Part shown: positions 1 through 8,286 of the stretch, one piece after another
How positions within the stretch are numbered: the stretch's first letter is position 1
How the letters are laid out: the number at the start of each line of letters is the position of its first letter
Assembly: GCF_024213375.1 (NCBI RefSeq)
Contig: NZ_JANAVJ010000035.1
Span: 1-54,924, forward strand
DNA length: 54,924 bases
Reading direction: 5' to 3'
Source of the DNA: Paenibacillus sp. MZ04-78.2
GTDB taxonomy: Bacteria > Bacillota > Bacilli > Paenibacillales > NBRC-103111
Position numbers and translations under genes: made by a program
Notes under the pieces: model-generated
Seen by the model: the letters and a program-made list of their open reading frames with translations, nothing else
The model's database searches: none
Told to the model about the DNA's origin: nothing

Positions 1-42
1 CACTACCAAAGTGTTGGAAAAACATGTCTATTTGTCAAACCT

Positions 43-62
43 CAAAAAACCAGTATCTGGTT
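43..62 (-). terminator. weak intrinsic terminator after the epimerase gene
   Basis: On the minus strand a six-base stem (AACCAG with CTGGTT, loop ATA) is followed directly by a run of six T. It lies about 70 bases downstream of the stop of the epimerase gene. The stem is short, so this is a tentative call. Confidence 0.35.
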
Positions 63-129
63 AATCAACAGGCGTGATCATTTATATCACCTCAAGCTAA
101 TTGTACCTTATTTCTTTATTCAATGAATG

Positions 130-1173
130 TTAATCTATACAGATCACACCAGCTTCGCGCAATTCATTTAGCATCGCATCGTCTTTGTCATCATCATGAC
201 CAATTTCCTCCGGCAGATGAGCCAGTTCCCAATCAATCGTTTTTTTCAATCCTTCCTGAAAGGAGAACATTTCTCGGTAGCCCAGTTCCTCCCGAATTCG
301 CTTGGATTCGACGATGATATTTTGTTCTGTGCGCAAGGGGATACCTAGCTCATCTGGAAGGTGACCGGGAGGAACTTGGATGACTTTACCTTGCCAATTC
401 AGCTGGTCGCCAATAGCCTGAATGAAATCTAGCATCGTTCTCGTCTGAAGCTCTGCTATGTTGTAGAGGCGTCCTGCTGCACGCTCATTTGTTATCGCTA
501 ATGCAATGCCATAAGCGACATCCTCCACATATCCGTGAGTCCAGAGCCAATTTGAATAACCTTCATCCAGCAAAATAACTGGTCTGCCATCATGCAATGG
601 CTTCAATTTGAAATAATGAAATAGTCTATGCTGTGGATCATTTGGTCCGTAAACCGCGGGCAGGCGTACAACAGTTGCTGTTAGGTAAGGGTCGTTCATG
701 ACCATCTCTTCCAGAGGAATTTTGTCATAACGATTGCACCAATCATCGGGATGCTTGGCGGGGTCTTGGTAAGGGTAACGATTGTTTCTAACCGCAGAAG
801 CTTCCGAAATCGGCAATGGCTCTAACGGCCCGTTGTCAGCCCGTCGTACGACACCATAGGCGCGATAAACATCGTGACTGCTGATCATCACAAGCCGATT
901 TGTAATGCCGCGGAATGTATGCAATACGGGCACGATGTCTGTTTCTGTGTATGCAATCATATCCACTACAACGTCGGGAGACAAGGATTGAAATGCCGCC
1001 TTGTGTTGCTCCAAGTGCATTTTGTCCCCGTATATGTGCTTTACGGTGGAAGGCAAGTCGATTTCAGTCTTGCCACGATGGAACAAGGTAATATCATGAT
1101 AGCCCATGGCATGAAGATGGCGAATCACGTATGGTCCGATAAAGTTAGTTCCTCCAATAATGAGAATTTTCAT
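130..1173 (-). CDS. NAD-dependent epimerase/dehydratase family protein
   Basis: A 347-residue extended-SDR protein. The N-terminus MKILIIGGTNFIG carries the glycine-rich NAD(P)-binding turn, and a serine occurs in the SSHDVY region expected for the active site. The usual YxxxK pair is not cleanly present: the corresponding stretch reads NRYDKIPLEE, so the catalytic chemistry may differ from classical sugar epimerases. The ATG at 1173 is preferred over the upstream GTG at 1182, because that GTG is part of the ribosome binding site GGAAGGTG, six bases before the ATG. The gene follows the aldo/keto reductase by about 55 bases, and base composition is more AT-rich than in its neighbours. The substrate cannot be told from the sequence; nucleotide-sugar or isoflavone-reductase-like substrates are possible. 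Confidence 0.8.
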   Translation of the reverse strand: MKILIIGGTNFIGPYVIRHLHAMGYHDITLFHRGKTEIDLPSTVKHIYGDKMHLEQHKAAFQSLSPDVVVDMIAYTETDIVPVLHTFRGITNRLVMISSHDVYRAYGVVRRADNGPLEPLPISEASAVRNNRYPYQDPAKHPDDWCNRYDKIPLEEMVMNDPYLTATVVRLPAVYGPNDPQHRLFHYFKLKPLHDGRPVILLDEGYSNWLWTHGYVEDVAYGIALAITNERAAGRLYNIAELQTRTMLDFIQAIGDQLNWQGKVIQVPPGHLPDELGIPLRTEQNIIVESKRIREELGYREMFSFQEGLKKTIDWELAHLPEEIGHDDDKDDAMLNELREAGVICID

Positions 1174-1227
1174 TCTGGACACCTTCCAATGATTTTTTTA
1201 TTAGAACGTTTTCGCAGAACGCTGAGC

Positions 1228-2202
1228 TTACGGCATCGTGCGGCCCCGTGAGGCGACGTAGAGCGTGTACCATTCTTCCCTCGTAAGCGTGACCCGCTCC
1301 GCTTCGCCGCAAGCCCGGATGCGATCGGGACGCACGGTGCCGATCACCGGCTGGATGCCTGCGGGGTGGCGCAGCAGAAATGCGAGCACGATCGCTTCCG
1401 GCGATACGTCCTTCTGCTCGGCCATACGGCTGACCAAGGCTGCGGTGGCCCGGACGGATTCCGGCTGCCCCGACAAGTCGCCGCCTGTGAACAGGCCCCG
1501 CGCGAGCGGACTCCATGACTGGATCTGGATATGTTCCATCTGGCAAAATTCCATCGTCCCTTCCGGGAACGAGACGCCGGTGCCCTGCGGCTGGTTTAAA
1601 TGTACGCCTGCATCCAGCCAGTCCAGCTTGAGCAGACTCATTTCCAGTTGATTCGCGATGAGCGGTCGCCGGATCGTAGACTGCAGGAAGCGGATTTGCG
1701 CCGCGCTCATGTTCGAAACGCCGAACGCTCTCACTTTCCCCGCTTCGTGCAGCCGCTGGAACGCTTCCGCCACTTCTTCCGGTTCCATCAGCGGATCGGG
1801 CCGGTGCAGCAGCAAAATATCCAGCGTCTCGATGCCGAGCCGGCTTAAAATCCCGTCGACACTCGCTTCAATATGCTCCTTCGAGAAATCGTACCGCCCC
1901 GGAACCCCCTCTTCCTCGAAGCGGATGCCGCATTTGGATTGAATGATGATCCGCTCCCGCAGTTCGGGACGCTCCTTCAACACTTGACCGAACACTTGCT
2001 CGGCCTTGCCTTTGGTGTAAATATTCGCGTGATCGAACATATTGATGCCTGCGGAGAGCGCCGCCTCGACCGCTTCGTGCGCCTGCTTGACGTGTTCCGC
2101 CGTGTACGGCTCCCGGTCCCAGCTTCCGCCAAGCCCCATGCAGCCGAGCACAATCCGGCTGGCGGGAAATCCGTGTTTATGTAATGGAATGGGTTTGTTC
2201 AT
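1228..2202 (-). CDS. aldo/keto reductase (YdhF-like)
   Basis: A 324-residue (alpha/beta)8-barrel oxidoreductase, the usual family length. The catalytic tetrad is visible as D57 and Y62 (FDHANIY), K90 (IIQSK) and H133 (LLLHRPDP). The C-terminal region with GTVRPDRI fits the NADPH-binding segment of YdhF-type members. It should reduce carbonyl groups of an unknown small substrate with NADPH in the cytoplasm. The ATG at 2202 is preceded by GAGGAGCG. The gene lies 86 bases downstream of the arylamine N-acetyltransferase on the same strand and may share its promoter. No pathway can be assigned from context. Confidence 0.85.
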   Translation of the reverse strand: MNKPIPLHKHGFPASRIVLGCMGLGGSWDREPYTAEHVKQAHEAVEAALSAGINMFDHANIYTKGKAEQVFGQVLKERPELRERIIIQSKCGIRFEEEGVPGRYDFSKEHIEASVDGILSRLGIETLDILLLHRPDPLMEPEEVAEAFQRLHEAGKVRAFGVSNMSAAQIRFLQSTIRRPLIANQLEMSLLKLDWLDAGVHLNQPQGTGVSFPEGTMEFCQMEHIQIQSWSPLARGLFTGGDLSGQPESVRATAALVSRMAEQKDVSPEAIVLAFLLRHPAGIQPVIGTVRPDRIRACGEAERVTLTREEWYTLYVASRGRTMP

Positions 2203-2288
2203 TGGTAGTTACGCTCCTCTGTCTTGTTCTCGCGAGTCTGTCGTTATTATATGTCATGCTCGTGAACCGCTGCAATGGTGCGCCGGAC

Positions 2289-3044
2289 TTAGGGAGCAAG
2301 AAACCGTTCCAGGATGTCGTCGATGCGGCCGGCTTCGATTGTCTCTTTGGTTTTAGTCGGGCCGTCGACCACGGTCAAGGAATGATCGAACAGCGTCATC
2401 CGGCCTGCCTCCGTCACTTTCATCAAAAAATACACTTTGTTGAACGGCGATTCCGGGGCGTACTGCGTCACGTCGCACACCTCGGCAAAATCCTCGAGCT
2501 GCTTCGGTTCCAGATCAAACCTGTACAGGATGTTCCAATCCCGCTCCTCCTTCTTTTCCAAAATATATCCGTTCCGCAGCTCGGGATACGGACTGATCCG
2601 ATAGAAGCCGTCTGCGTCCTGAATCTCCTCCCCGGTTATGGGCACCGGACGGCGCGGGGAGTTGCCGCCAAAGCCGACGTCAACCAAATAGGGTCGCCCT
2701 TCCAAACGAACGAGATTGGTGGCATGCGAGCCTTCCGTCCCCCATTTCCCTTCTCCCTGATAGACGGTTGCGGCAATCATATGAGTCTCGAACCCGGTCC
2801 GGCGCAGCAGCTCGCTGAACAGCCCGTTTAACTCGTAGCAGACGCCTCCCCTGCGCCGGTTAACCAGTTTATCGAAGAGGTCGCCGGTCCGAAGCGCGAT
2901 CGGAATGCCGTGCAAAATATCTAAATTTTCAAAAGGAACCCGGGTCACATGCCGCTTTTGCAGCTGCGTCAAGCCTTCCAAGGTCTGTTGAACAGGCTCT
3001 GCTACTTCGATGCGCTGCAAGTAAAGACGTGTATCCATGTTCAT
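2289..3044 (-). CDS. arylamine N-acetyltransferase
   Basis: A 251-residue protein with the complete NAT catalytic triad at the canonical spacing: C69 (RRGGVCYELN), H107 (GSHATNLV) and D122 (YLVDVGFGG). The family transfers an acetyl group from acetyl-CoA to arylamines, hydrazines or related aromatic amines, in detoxification or as a tailoring step in secondary metabolism. The longer reading frame from 3095 has no good ribosome binding site. The ATG at 3044 (or the one six bases on) follows AAAGGGGGATA. A convincing promoter sits at 3132-3160. The preceding BtrH-like gene ends with a terminator, so this gene probably starts a separate transcription unit with the aldo/keto reductase. Confidence 0.9.
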   Translation of the reverse strand: MNMDTRLYLQRIEVAEPVQQTLEGLTQLQKRHVTRVPFENLDILHGIPIALRTGDLFDKLVNRRRGGVCYELNGLFSELLRRTGFETHMIAATVYQGEGKWGTEGSHATNLVRLEGRPYLVDVGFGGNSPRRPVPITGEEIQDADGFYRISPYPELRNGYILEKKEERDWNILYRFDLEPKQLEDFAEVCDVTQYAPESPFNKVYFLMKVTEAGRMTLFDHSLTVVDGPTKTKETIEAGRIDDILERFLAP

Positions 3045-3131
3045 TATCCCCCTTTTCTTATTTTTGGAATCCATGCTGCGTTCGTCGCGACGCACGCGGG
3101 AAGTATCGTGTCGAACCTATCGTTTCGATCT

Positions 3132-3160
3132 AGTATATGTCGAAGCGCCGATCGGTTCAA
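3132..3160 (-). promoter_or_regulatory. sigma-A-type promoter for the arylamine N-acetyltransferase
   Basis: On the minus strand TTGAAC (3155-3160) and TATACT (3132-3137) are separated by 17 bases. This is about 90 bases upstream of the start at 3044. Confidence 0.5.
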
Positions 3161-3193
3161 CCACGAAAATGCGGCTCCAAACCGCGGCGCATG

Positions 3194-3224
3194 AAAAAAC
3201 AGCCGCCCGCAAACAGCTGTTTTC
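3194..3224 (-). terminator. intrinsic terminator closing the ATP-grasp operon
   Basis: On the minus strand the stem AAAACAGC pairs with GCTGTTTT and is followed by a T-run. It starts about 10 bases after the stop of the BtrH-like gene. It separates the operon at 3.2-8.0 kb from the genes downstream. Confidence 0.7.
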
Positions 3225-3234
3225 CTACACTTGG

Positions 3235-4293
3235 CTATGTCCCTACCGGCTGTCCCGATTCCACGTGCTTTAACAGCCGCTCCAGCAGTGCCGGCTCTCT
3301 TTCCTTAAACGCCTCCAGCTTGGCGGGCATCTTCGCGAAAATCCGCTCATCGCCCTTCGTTTCCGCGATAGCCAGCTGATCGCGCAGCAGCTTCGCCTTG
3401 TTCGCAAGCTCTTCGAACGAACGCAGCAGTTCTTCGTCCTGTTCGATGATGCCGTGCTGCGCAAAGTACCGGATTCGGTCCGCCATCACCTTTTTGTGCT
3501 CCCAGAGCAAATGCAGATGCCTTACGCCGTTGGGCGACACCAACGAAGGATACTGCTCCGCTGCGGCTCTGAAGTACATCTGGAGATACTCGTATGTCGC
3601 CAGACCGAACACTTCGCCGTCCGGGTTATAGTTGATCCGGTTCAAATGAGTCTCGCTGTTCAAATAATCGCGCAGCTGATCCGCGACCGCCACCGGATCG
3701 AACGCAAAGGGATGCTCCCCGTTGAACCGGTAAAAAAACGTATGGTGATCCGCCGTAAGCCCGCTTTCGATAAGCCGCTTCATCGATTCGCAGGCGCTTA
3801 TGAAATCCTCGAACGGAATTTTGAGGGTCCGGTACACCAGATGGCCATCGAACATCGAGACGTCGAACGTTTGTTCCTTTAGATCGTATCCGGAGAGCAT
3901 CAGATGATGGGGAAAGGCGTCGCCCCCATAGGCGGGGCCGATCGTAATTTTCGATTCGTCGATGAAGACGATCGCATAATAGCCTTGGCGAATGCGCCCA
4001 ACCATAAACTCGACAAGCTCATCCGGCCGAAAGCCGGACAGCAGCTCATAATTGACCGCGCAGGTCAAAAGAAACGGATTGTTGAAATTCAGCTCGTTCG
4101 GCTTGCCCCGGAAAAAATCGAAAAAAAACTGCTGCCGTTTCTCAAGAAAATGCTTCGTGCACGATATTTGGATGAAATTGGTATAGTACCAAGGCAGCGT
4201 CTCCGCGTAATTGTGCGTAATCGATAACGTGTACGCCCAACGCAAGAAGCCTTTGATCGGCGGCGGCTGCAGCGGCAATTGATACCGACTCAT
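3235..4293 (-). CDS. BtrH/C39-peptidase-like protein of a biosynthetic cluster
   Basis: A 352-residue protein, last gene of the ATP-grasp operon. The first half resembles the butirosin-H N-terminal/C39-like papain fold. A candidate nucleophile Cys lies in LLTCAVNYELL, followed by a strand (GYYAIVFIDES), a conserved His (PHHLMLSGYD) and a strand with an acidic position (FDVSMFDG). The C-terminal part (about 200-352) is helical and charged, with no recognised domain. BtrH moves an acyl group from a carrier protein onto an aminoglycoside, and relatives act as acyltransferases or amidohydrolases. Here that role is inference. No signal peptide or membrane segment is seen. Start ATG at 4293 has the purine-rich stretch AAGGGGGGAG upstream. 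The assignment is by pattern only, so a plain hypothetical is the fallback. Confidence 0.55.
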   Translation of the reverse strand: MSRYQLPLQPPPIKGFLRWAYTLSITHNYAETLPWYYTNFIQISCTKHFLEKRQQFFFDFFRGKPNELNFNNPFLLTCAVNYELLSGFRPDELVEFMVGRIRQGYYAIVFIDESKITIGPAYGGDAFPHHLMLSGYDLKEQTFDVSMFDGHLVYRTLKIPFEDFISACESMKRLIESGLTADHHTFFYRFNGEHPFAFDPVAVADQLRDYLNSETHLNRINYNPDGEVFGLATYEYLQMYFRAAAEQYPSLVSPNGVRHLHLLWEHKKVMADRIRYFAQHGIIEQDEELLRSFEELANKAKLLRDQLAIAETKGDERIFAKMPAKLEAFKEREPALLERLLKHVESGQPVGT

Positions 4294-4350
4294 AACATAA
4301 ACTCCCCCCTTGCCTTCCTCAAGTAGATGCGGTTGTTTTCGCTTGCGGGG

Positions 4351-5340
4351 TTATCCGGTAGCTGCTTCTTTGCCGTACAGCTTGGCAATGCTTTCTTCAA
4401 GCGGGAGGTCCGCCACCGTGAAATCGACGACCGGAAACCGGTCGAGCAGCATCCGGGATACCGGCTTCAACTGCTCCTTCGGCAGCTCGATGACCGCATG
4501 ATACGAGTCGCGCTTCGTGACGCGGCCGAGCGTTCTCAGATTTTCTTCCGGCACCGGCTCGGAAAACTGAACGTTCAGCACCTTGACTTCGTTGAACATC
4601 TCGTTGATTTTCTTGAAATCGCCGTCGTACAAAATACGGCCTTCGTTAATGACAATCGTACGCTTGCAGACGTCCTCGATATCCTTCATATAATGGCTGG
4701 TCAACATCAAGGTTGCCTTGAATTGTTCGTTGTAATAGGTCAGAAACTCCCGGATCTTCTTCTGCGAGATCAGATCGAGGCCGATTGTCGGCTCGTCCAG
4801 AAACAACAATTTGGGACTGTGGATGAGCGCAGCGATCAGCTCCATCTTCATCCGTTCGCCGAGCGACAGCCGCCGGACCTGCACATGCAGCAAATGCTTC
4901 ACATCCAGCATCTCCGACAGCTCGGCAAGCATCCGCTCGTAGGCGTCATCCGGAATCTGGTAAATGCATTTGTTCAGGTAAATCGACTCGATGGCGGGCA
5001 AATCGACCCACAGCTGATTTTTTTGCCCCATCACGAGCGAGAAGATGCGCTTGAATTCTTTTTTGCGCTCCCATGGCGTATGCCCGAATACCGAGGCTTC
5101 CCCGCCGGTCGGATGAAGAATCCCGGAAAGCATCTTCAGCGTCGTCGTCTTCCCGGCTCCATTCGGCCCGATGAAGCCGACGCATTCCCCGGAAGCGATC
5201 TCGAACGAAATGGACTTGACCGCTTCCTTCGTCAATGTTTTGCGGGCAAACAAATTTTTCAAGGAATGCCGGAGCCCCGCTTCCTTCGTGTAATAATCGT
5301 AGGCTTTGTGCAGTCCGCTCACCCGGATCATCCGTTCCAT
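4351..5340 (-). CDS. ABC-2-type transporter ATP-binding protein (orphan ATPase)
   Basis: A 329-residue ABC ATPase with Walker A GPNGAGKTTT, signature LSLGERMKM, Walker B LLFLDEPTIGLD and H-loop LTSHYMKD. The N-terminal extension with YDYYTKEAGLRHSLKNLF and the C-terminal regulatory tail are typical of ATPases that pair with two ABC-2/DUF990 permeases and export lipids, sugars or peptides. The longer frame from 5538 overlaps the previous gene; the ATG at 5340 is chosen because AGGAGGACGCC precedes it. It begins 25 bases after the glycosyltransferase stop. No permease gene follows: the next gene is the BtrH-like one, and the operon then terminates. The membrane partner must be elsewhere or lost. 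Confidence 0.85.
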   Translation of the reverse strand: MERMIRVSGLHKAYDYYTKEAGLRHSLKNLFARKTLTKEAVKSISFEIASGECVGFIGPNGAGKTTTLKMLSGILHPTGGEASVFGHTPWERKKEFKRIFSLVMGQKNQLWVDLPAIESIYLNKCIYQIPDDAYERMLAELSEMLDVKHLLHVQVRRLSLGERMKMELIAALIHSPKLLFLDEPTIGLDLISQKKIREFLTYYNEQFKATLMLTSHYMKDIEDVCKRTIVINEGRILYDGDFKKINEMFNEVKVLNVQFSEPVPEENLRTLGRVTKRDSYHAVIELPKEQLKPVSRMLLDRFPVVDFTVADLPLEESIAKLYGKEAATG

Positions 5341-5365
5341 GGCGTCCTCCTGATTGTAGAATGGT

Positions 5366-6472
5366 TTAGACATAACGCTCGTTTGGAGCCGTATCCCATT
5401 CCCTTCCGTAGTGGCAGGCTGTACTGCGCTGCTTTCGCAGCCGTTCGTGGCAGGCCTGCAAAGACGCGGCCGGAAATCCGGCCTCCTCCCAATCGTCATA
5501 GCCGATGCCGAATCCGCACCGCTTCCAAAAGGCGGCATTGCTCTCCTCGTGATATCCGAACGGCTCCAGCAGCAGCAGCGGCGTGGCGTATCCCAGCGAA
5601 TCGTTCAAGGTAGCGCCCCCCGGCTTGCTGATAATCGCCCGGCTTAAGCGAACGAGCTCCAAATAGGAAGCGTAGTCCGGCAGCCTGCGCCGTTCGATCG
5701 TCCCCTGCCGCCTCACAAGCTCCAGCATCGGGGGATACGTGTATGCTCCCCCCGTTTCCTTGATCCACGGACTCCACTCGGAATCCACCATAAAATAGCG
5801 GGTTTCCCCGTCATCCTCCTGTACTTCGCTCTCATCATACGCAATGATATCCAGCCGGCAGCCGCCGCTCCGCAGCCGCTCGATTTTGTCCCGGTAGGTA
5901 CCGATCCCCCAGCCGCCGCCATGAATCAGAAACCGGTCGTTCCGTTCCTCGAAGGACGCGGCCTCTGCGTCCGGCGGCGCGATCCAATAACTGGGGCTGC
6001 CGAGCCCGGGATCGTAAAACTGCACATGGCGGTACGCTTGGTAGGAAGACTTATACACCTTATACGAAGGGGTATCGCAAGCATCCATATGAATCCATTC
6101 GATATGGACGGGAAAGCCCACAACCTCCTTGTAGGCTTCCAGAATAGGCAGCCAAAACCCCGTAAATGCAATAAACATCGCGCAGCCCGTTTGCCGCCAA
6201 TACGCGTGAAGCCCGCGGACCTCCGAATCGTCGAGATTCGGACTGATGTCCTTGGCCATCCGATGCCCGGTCAAGGCGACGGAAAAATTGTTGTGAAACG
6301 CTTTTTTATACCCGTTGATTTTGCTGCGGGTCTCCTCGCGATAGAGCGTTTCAAGCACCTGTACTTCCGCCCGGATATGTTGGCGCGCAAGGGTTTCCCG
6401 AAGATGTATCGCAGGAATATAGGCGCCGAGCGAATTGCCCGAGGCCAACAGCGTGATCGTGTCCTTGGTCAT
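5366..6472 (-). CDS. MurG/GT28-like glycosyltransferase
   Basis: A 368-residue protein with the plan of a GT-B glycosyltransferase. The N-terminal domain opens with a loop like that of MurG (ASGNSLGAYIPAIHL). The C-terminal domain has GGGWGIGTYRDKI and the donor-binding motif SKPGGATLNDSL followed by TPLLLLEP and an acidic/His segment (GYHEESNA). The family uses NDP-sugars to modify lipid or small-molecule acceptors. The rest of the protein is unlike true MurG, and no membrane-association loop is obvious, so a role in a dedicated pathway fits better than peptidoglycan synthesis. It lies 21 bases after the ATP-grasp gene, and its stop (GTC TAA) nearly touches an out-of-place ATG of the next frame. 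ATG at 6472 follows GGGGGCTGTCC. Confidence 0.7.
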   Translation of the reverse strand: MTKDTITLLASGNSLGAYIPAIHLRETLARQHIRAEVQVLETLYREETRSKINGYKKAFHNNFSVALTGHRMAKDISPNLDDSEVRGLHAYWRQTGCAMFIAFTGFWLPILEAYKEVVGFPVHIEWIHMDACDTPSYKVYKSSYQAYRHVQFYDPGLGSPSYWIAPPDAEAASFEERNDRFLIHGGGWGIGTYRDKIERLRSGGCRLDIIAYDESEVQEDDGETRYFMVDSEWSPWIKETGGAYTYPPMLELVRRQGTIERRRLPDYASYLELVRLSRAIISKPGGATLNDSLGYATPLLLLEPFGYHEESNAAFWKRCGFGIGYDDWEEAGFPAASLQACHERLRKQRSTACHYGREWDTAPNERYV

Positions 6473-6493
6473 GGACAGCCCCCTGTCCTTCCG

Positions 6494-7864
6494 TTAATGG
6501 AATACTGTCACCGAGAGGTCATGCAGCACTTGCTTCAACCGCTCCAACGCCACTTCCCGGGTCTCCTCCGTCTGTTTGATCACCGACACGTACAACCGCC
6601 CTTTCGGCTTCGCCGAAGACCGCCCGCCCGGGCCGCCGTTCACAGTTAACGTCCCGGAGGATAGCGGCATGATGCCGCTTGGCCGCAGCGGGGTAAACAA
6701 TAGCTGCTCATCCTCCAGCGCTTGAAGCAGCCGGTCGAAGCGGAATCCATCCGGCAGAGCGACGGACAGATAGGTAAGCCAGCCCTTGAGGCTCCAGCCT
6801 GCAAGCAGCCGGTCCAGATGCGCATTGATGAGCCCCATCGACATCCGGGCGTTAACCTCGACGATCGGGACAAGCTCTCCGTCCTCCAGCACCATCGAAT
6901 CGAAGCAAACGTAGCCGAAATAGCCGTCGAGATGCAGCTCGCGCAGCGCCGCCTCCAGCATCCGGAAGTACCCTTTTTGTTCGAGGGAGTTCACAAAGGC
7001 GGCTTCCGTCGTGACGGAGCCGCCGTAATTTTGCTGGCGGTTTATCATCCGCTGCACAGAAATCAGTTCTCGGGAGCCGTCCGGCTCAAGCAGCCATTGA
7101 CTGGAGAAGTCGGCTGCCTTGGGCAACAGCGGTTCGAGCAAAAAGAGCGTCTGAGAGCCGGCTTCTTCTTGCTTCCGCAAGTGCGAAACGATCCGTTTCA
7201 GCAGCGACGGGCTTTCGATCAGCAAATTGCCTTTGCCAGATACGCCGAACGGGTCCTTGATCAGAAAAGCGCCTTTACGCAGCAGCTCGGTGCCGTATTG
7301 CTCCACTTCCTCCGCACTCATGGCCGGTGTACCGTAAGCGTGCAGTCCCGTGTCCTCCAGCAGCCGATGGTGGTACAGCTTGGAGTTCACACGCTTCACC
7401 ACAGCCAAATCCGGCAGAGGGTTGGCGAAAACCACCTTTCCCGCATACTCTTGCGCCTCCTCGGTTATCGCGTACGGCGCAAGCGCATACGGCTTGTCCG
7501 CATTGCAGCCGGGGATTCCGTCTTGGGGAGCGAGCTTAAAGATGCACGACGCGAAATCCTGCGAGCGCAGCGCTTCTTCGGCTTCCGGCGAAGTCAAGTC
7601 CACGACGCCGCGGTGGTGAAACGAAACGCCCAGCCTGGCGAAATAATCCAGCAGCGCTTCGTCGATCCGGCAGCGGGTATACAATATATCGTTAGGTCCG
7701 CACAGCGGAAAAAGCAGTTCATCCATACAAAGAACGATCCGGTCCCTTTCCGGGTCGGGAATCCGGGGCAGCATCGACAGCAAAGGATCTCTCCAACGCG
7801 TTTCCGGGTCAAATGTGCCCATGACCGTTTTGCGCACAGCGACGGCAGATTTACTCGACAGCAT
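6494..7864 (-). CDS. ATP-grasp ligase with pre-ATP-grasp domain
   Basis: A 456-residue protein. The first 130 residues look like a pre-ATP-grasp domain. The ATP-grasp fold follows: a lysine strand (GAFLIKDPFGVSGKGNLL, glycine-rich loop), a central strand (FLLEPLLP), and the metal-binding strand with E and N in VPIVEVNARMSMGLINAH. The layout recalls peptide ligases of the PGM1 kind, which join a carboxylate to an amine via acyl-phosphate. Substrates are unknown. The start is uncertain: ATG 7864 overlaps the end of a 35-codon reading frame that owns the only strong ribosome binding site, suggesting translational coupling; ATG 7822 is an alternative. It is followed 21 bases on by the glycosyltransferase. 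Confidence 0.75.
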   Translation of the reverse strand: MLSSKSAVAVRKTVMGTFDPETRWRDPLLSMLPRIPDPERDRIVLCMDELLFPLCGPNDILYTRCRIDEALLDYFARLGVSFHHRGVVDLTSPEAEEALRSQDFASCIFKLAPQDGIPGCNADKPYALAPYAITEEAQEYAGKVVFANPLPDLAVVKRVNSKLYHHRLLEDTGLHAYGTPAMSAEEVEQYGTELLRKGAFLIKDPFGVSGKGNLLIESPSLLKRIVSHLRKQEEAGSQTLFLLEPLLPKAADFSSQWLLEPDGSRELISVQRMINRQQNYGGSVTTEAAFVNSLEQKGYFRMLEAALRELHLDGYFGYVCFDSMVLEDGELVPIVEVNARMSMGLINAHLDRLLAGWSLKGWLTYLSVALPDGFRFDRLLQALEDEQLLFTPLRPSGIMPLSSGTLTVNGGPGGRSSAKPKGRLYVSVIKQTEETREVALERLKQVLHDLSVTVFH

Positions 7865-7958
7865 GATTAATGCCCGCCACCGGAACACACCGGTTTAAGA
7901 AATCGATAAACATGCCGATGGAACGAAGACGAAAATCGTTGTTCAAATCCGTAAACAC
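7851..7958 (-). CDS. possible 35-residue peptide (leader or precursor) ahead of the ATP-grasp gene
   Basis: A GTG-started frame of 35 codons, eight bases after a near-perfect AGGAGGG. The product begins MFTDLNNDFRLRS and ends NRCVPVAGINHAVE, with one Cys and a hydrophobic middle. Its TAA overlaps the ATP-grasp start by 14 bases, a geometry usual for coupled translation. An ATG two bases upstream in another frame gives only five codons. It could be a precursor peptide for the ligase, a regulatory leader peptide, or the misread 5' end of the ATP-grasp gene. I favour a real translated frame because the ribosome binding site has no other user. No homologue is known to me. Confidence 0.45.
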   Translation of the reverse strand: MFTDLNNDFRLRSIGMFIDFLNRCVPVAGINHAVE

Positions 7959-8286
7959 ATCAATTCCCTCCTCTTGGCATATAAGGTACTTTAGGCTCAT
8001 TCCTTTTCATTATGGCATACCGGTACGGCGATGACGAGGGATAAATTTCCACTATTATGGGATACAATCCATTTTGTTTTACGGGTTAAGGGGGAATCAT
8101 TTGCACGAAGGATGTTGCAAGTGAGAGGCGTATAGGCCGAAAGACCTCGTTGATTTTCGTCCATCCTCCCAAGGGACGGGGACCGTGCCCGTACCAAAGC
8201 GAGCCGGGGCAAAGCTTCTTTTGTCATGGTATACACGGGTATGGTATAATTCAATCGAATATAGCGAATGCGACGAGGTGAACCCA
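7959..8286. other. divergent intergenic region between the ATP-grasp operon and the PCYCGC lipoprotein
   Basis: The right part holds the lipoprotein promoter (8221-8250). The left part must hold the promoter of the minus-strand operon, but I see no sure -35/-10 pair. Frames read across this stretch have no ribosome binding sites and look non-coding. Confidence 0.6.
8221..8250 (+). promoter_or_regulatory. promoter of the PCYCGC lipoprotein
   Basis: TTGTCA (8221-8226) and a perfect TATAAT (8245-8250) are separated by 18 bases. The spacer contains the partial repeat GGTATA twice. Confidence 0.6.

Noticed and set aside
4327..5613. 428-codon plus-strand frame opposite the ABC ATPase gene
   Set aside because: It is antisense to a gene with all ABC motifs; the composition (many Arg, His, Gln) is typical of a shadow frame in GC-rich coding DNA.
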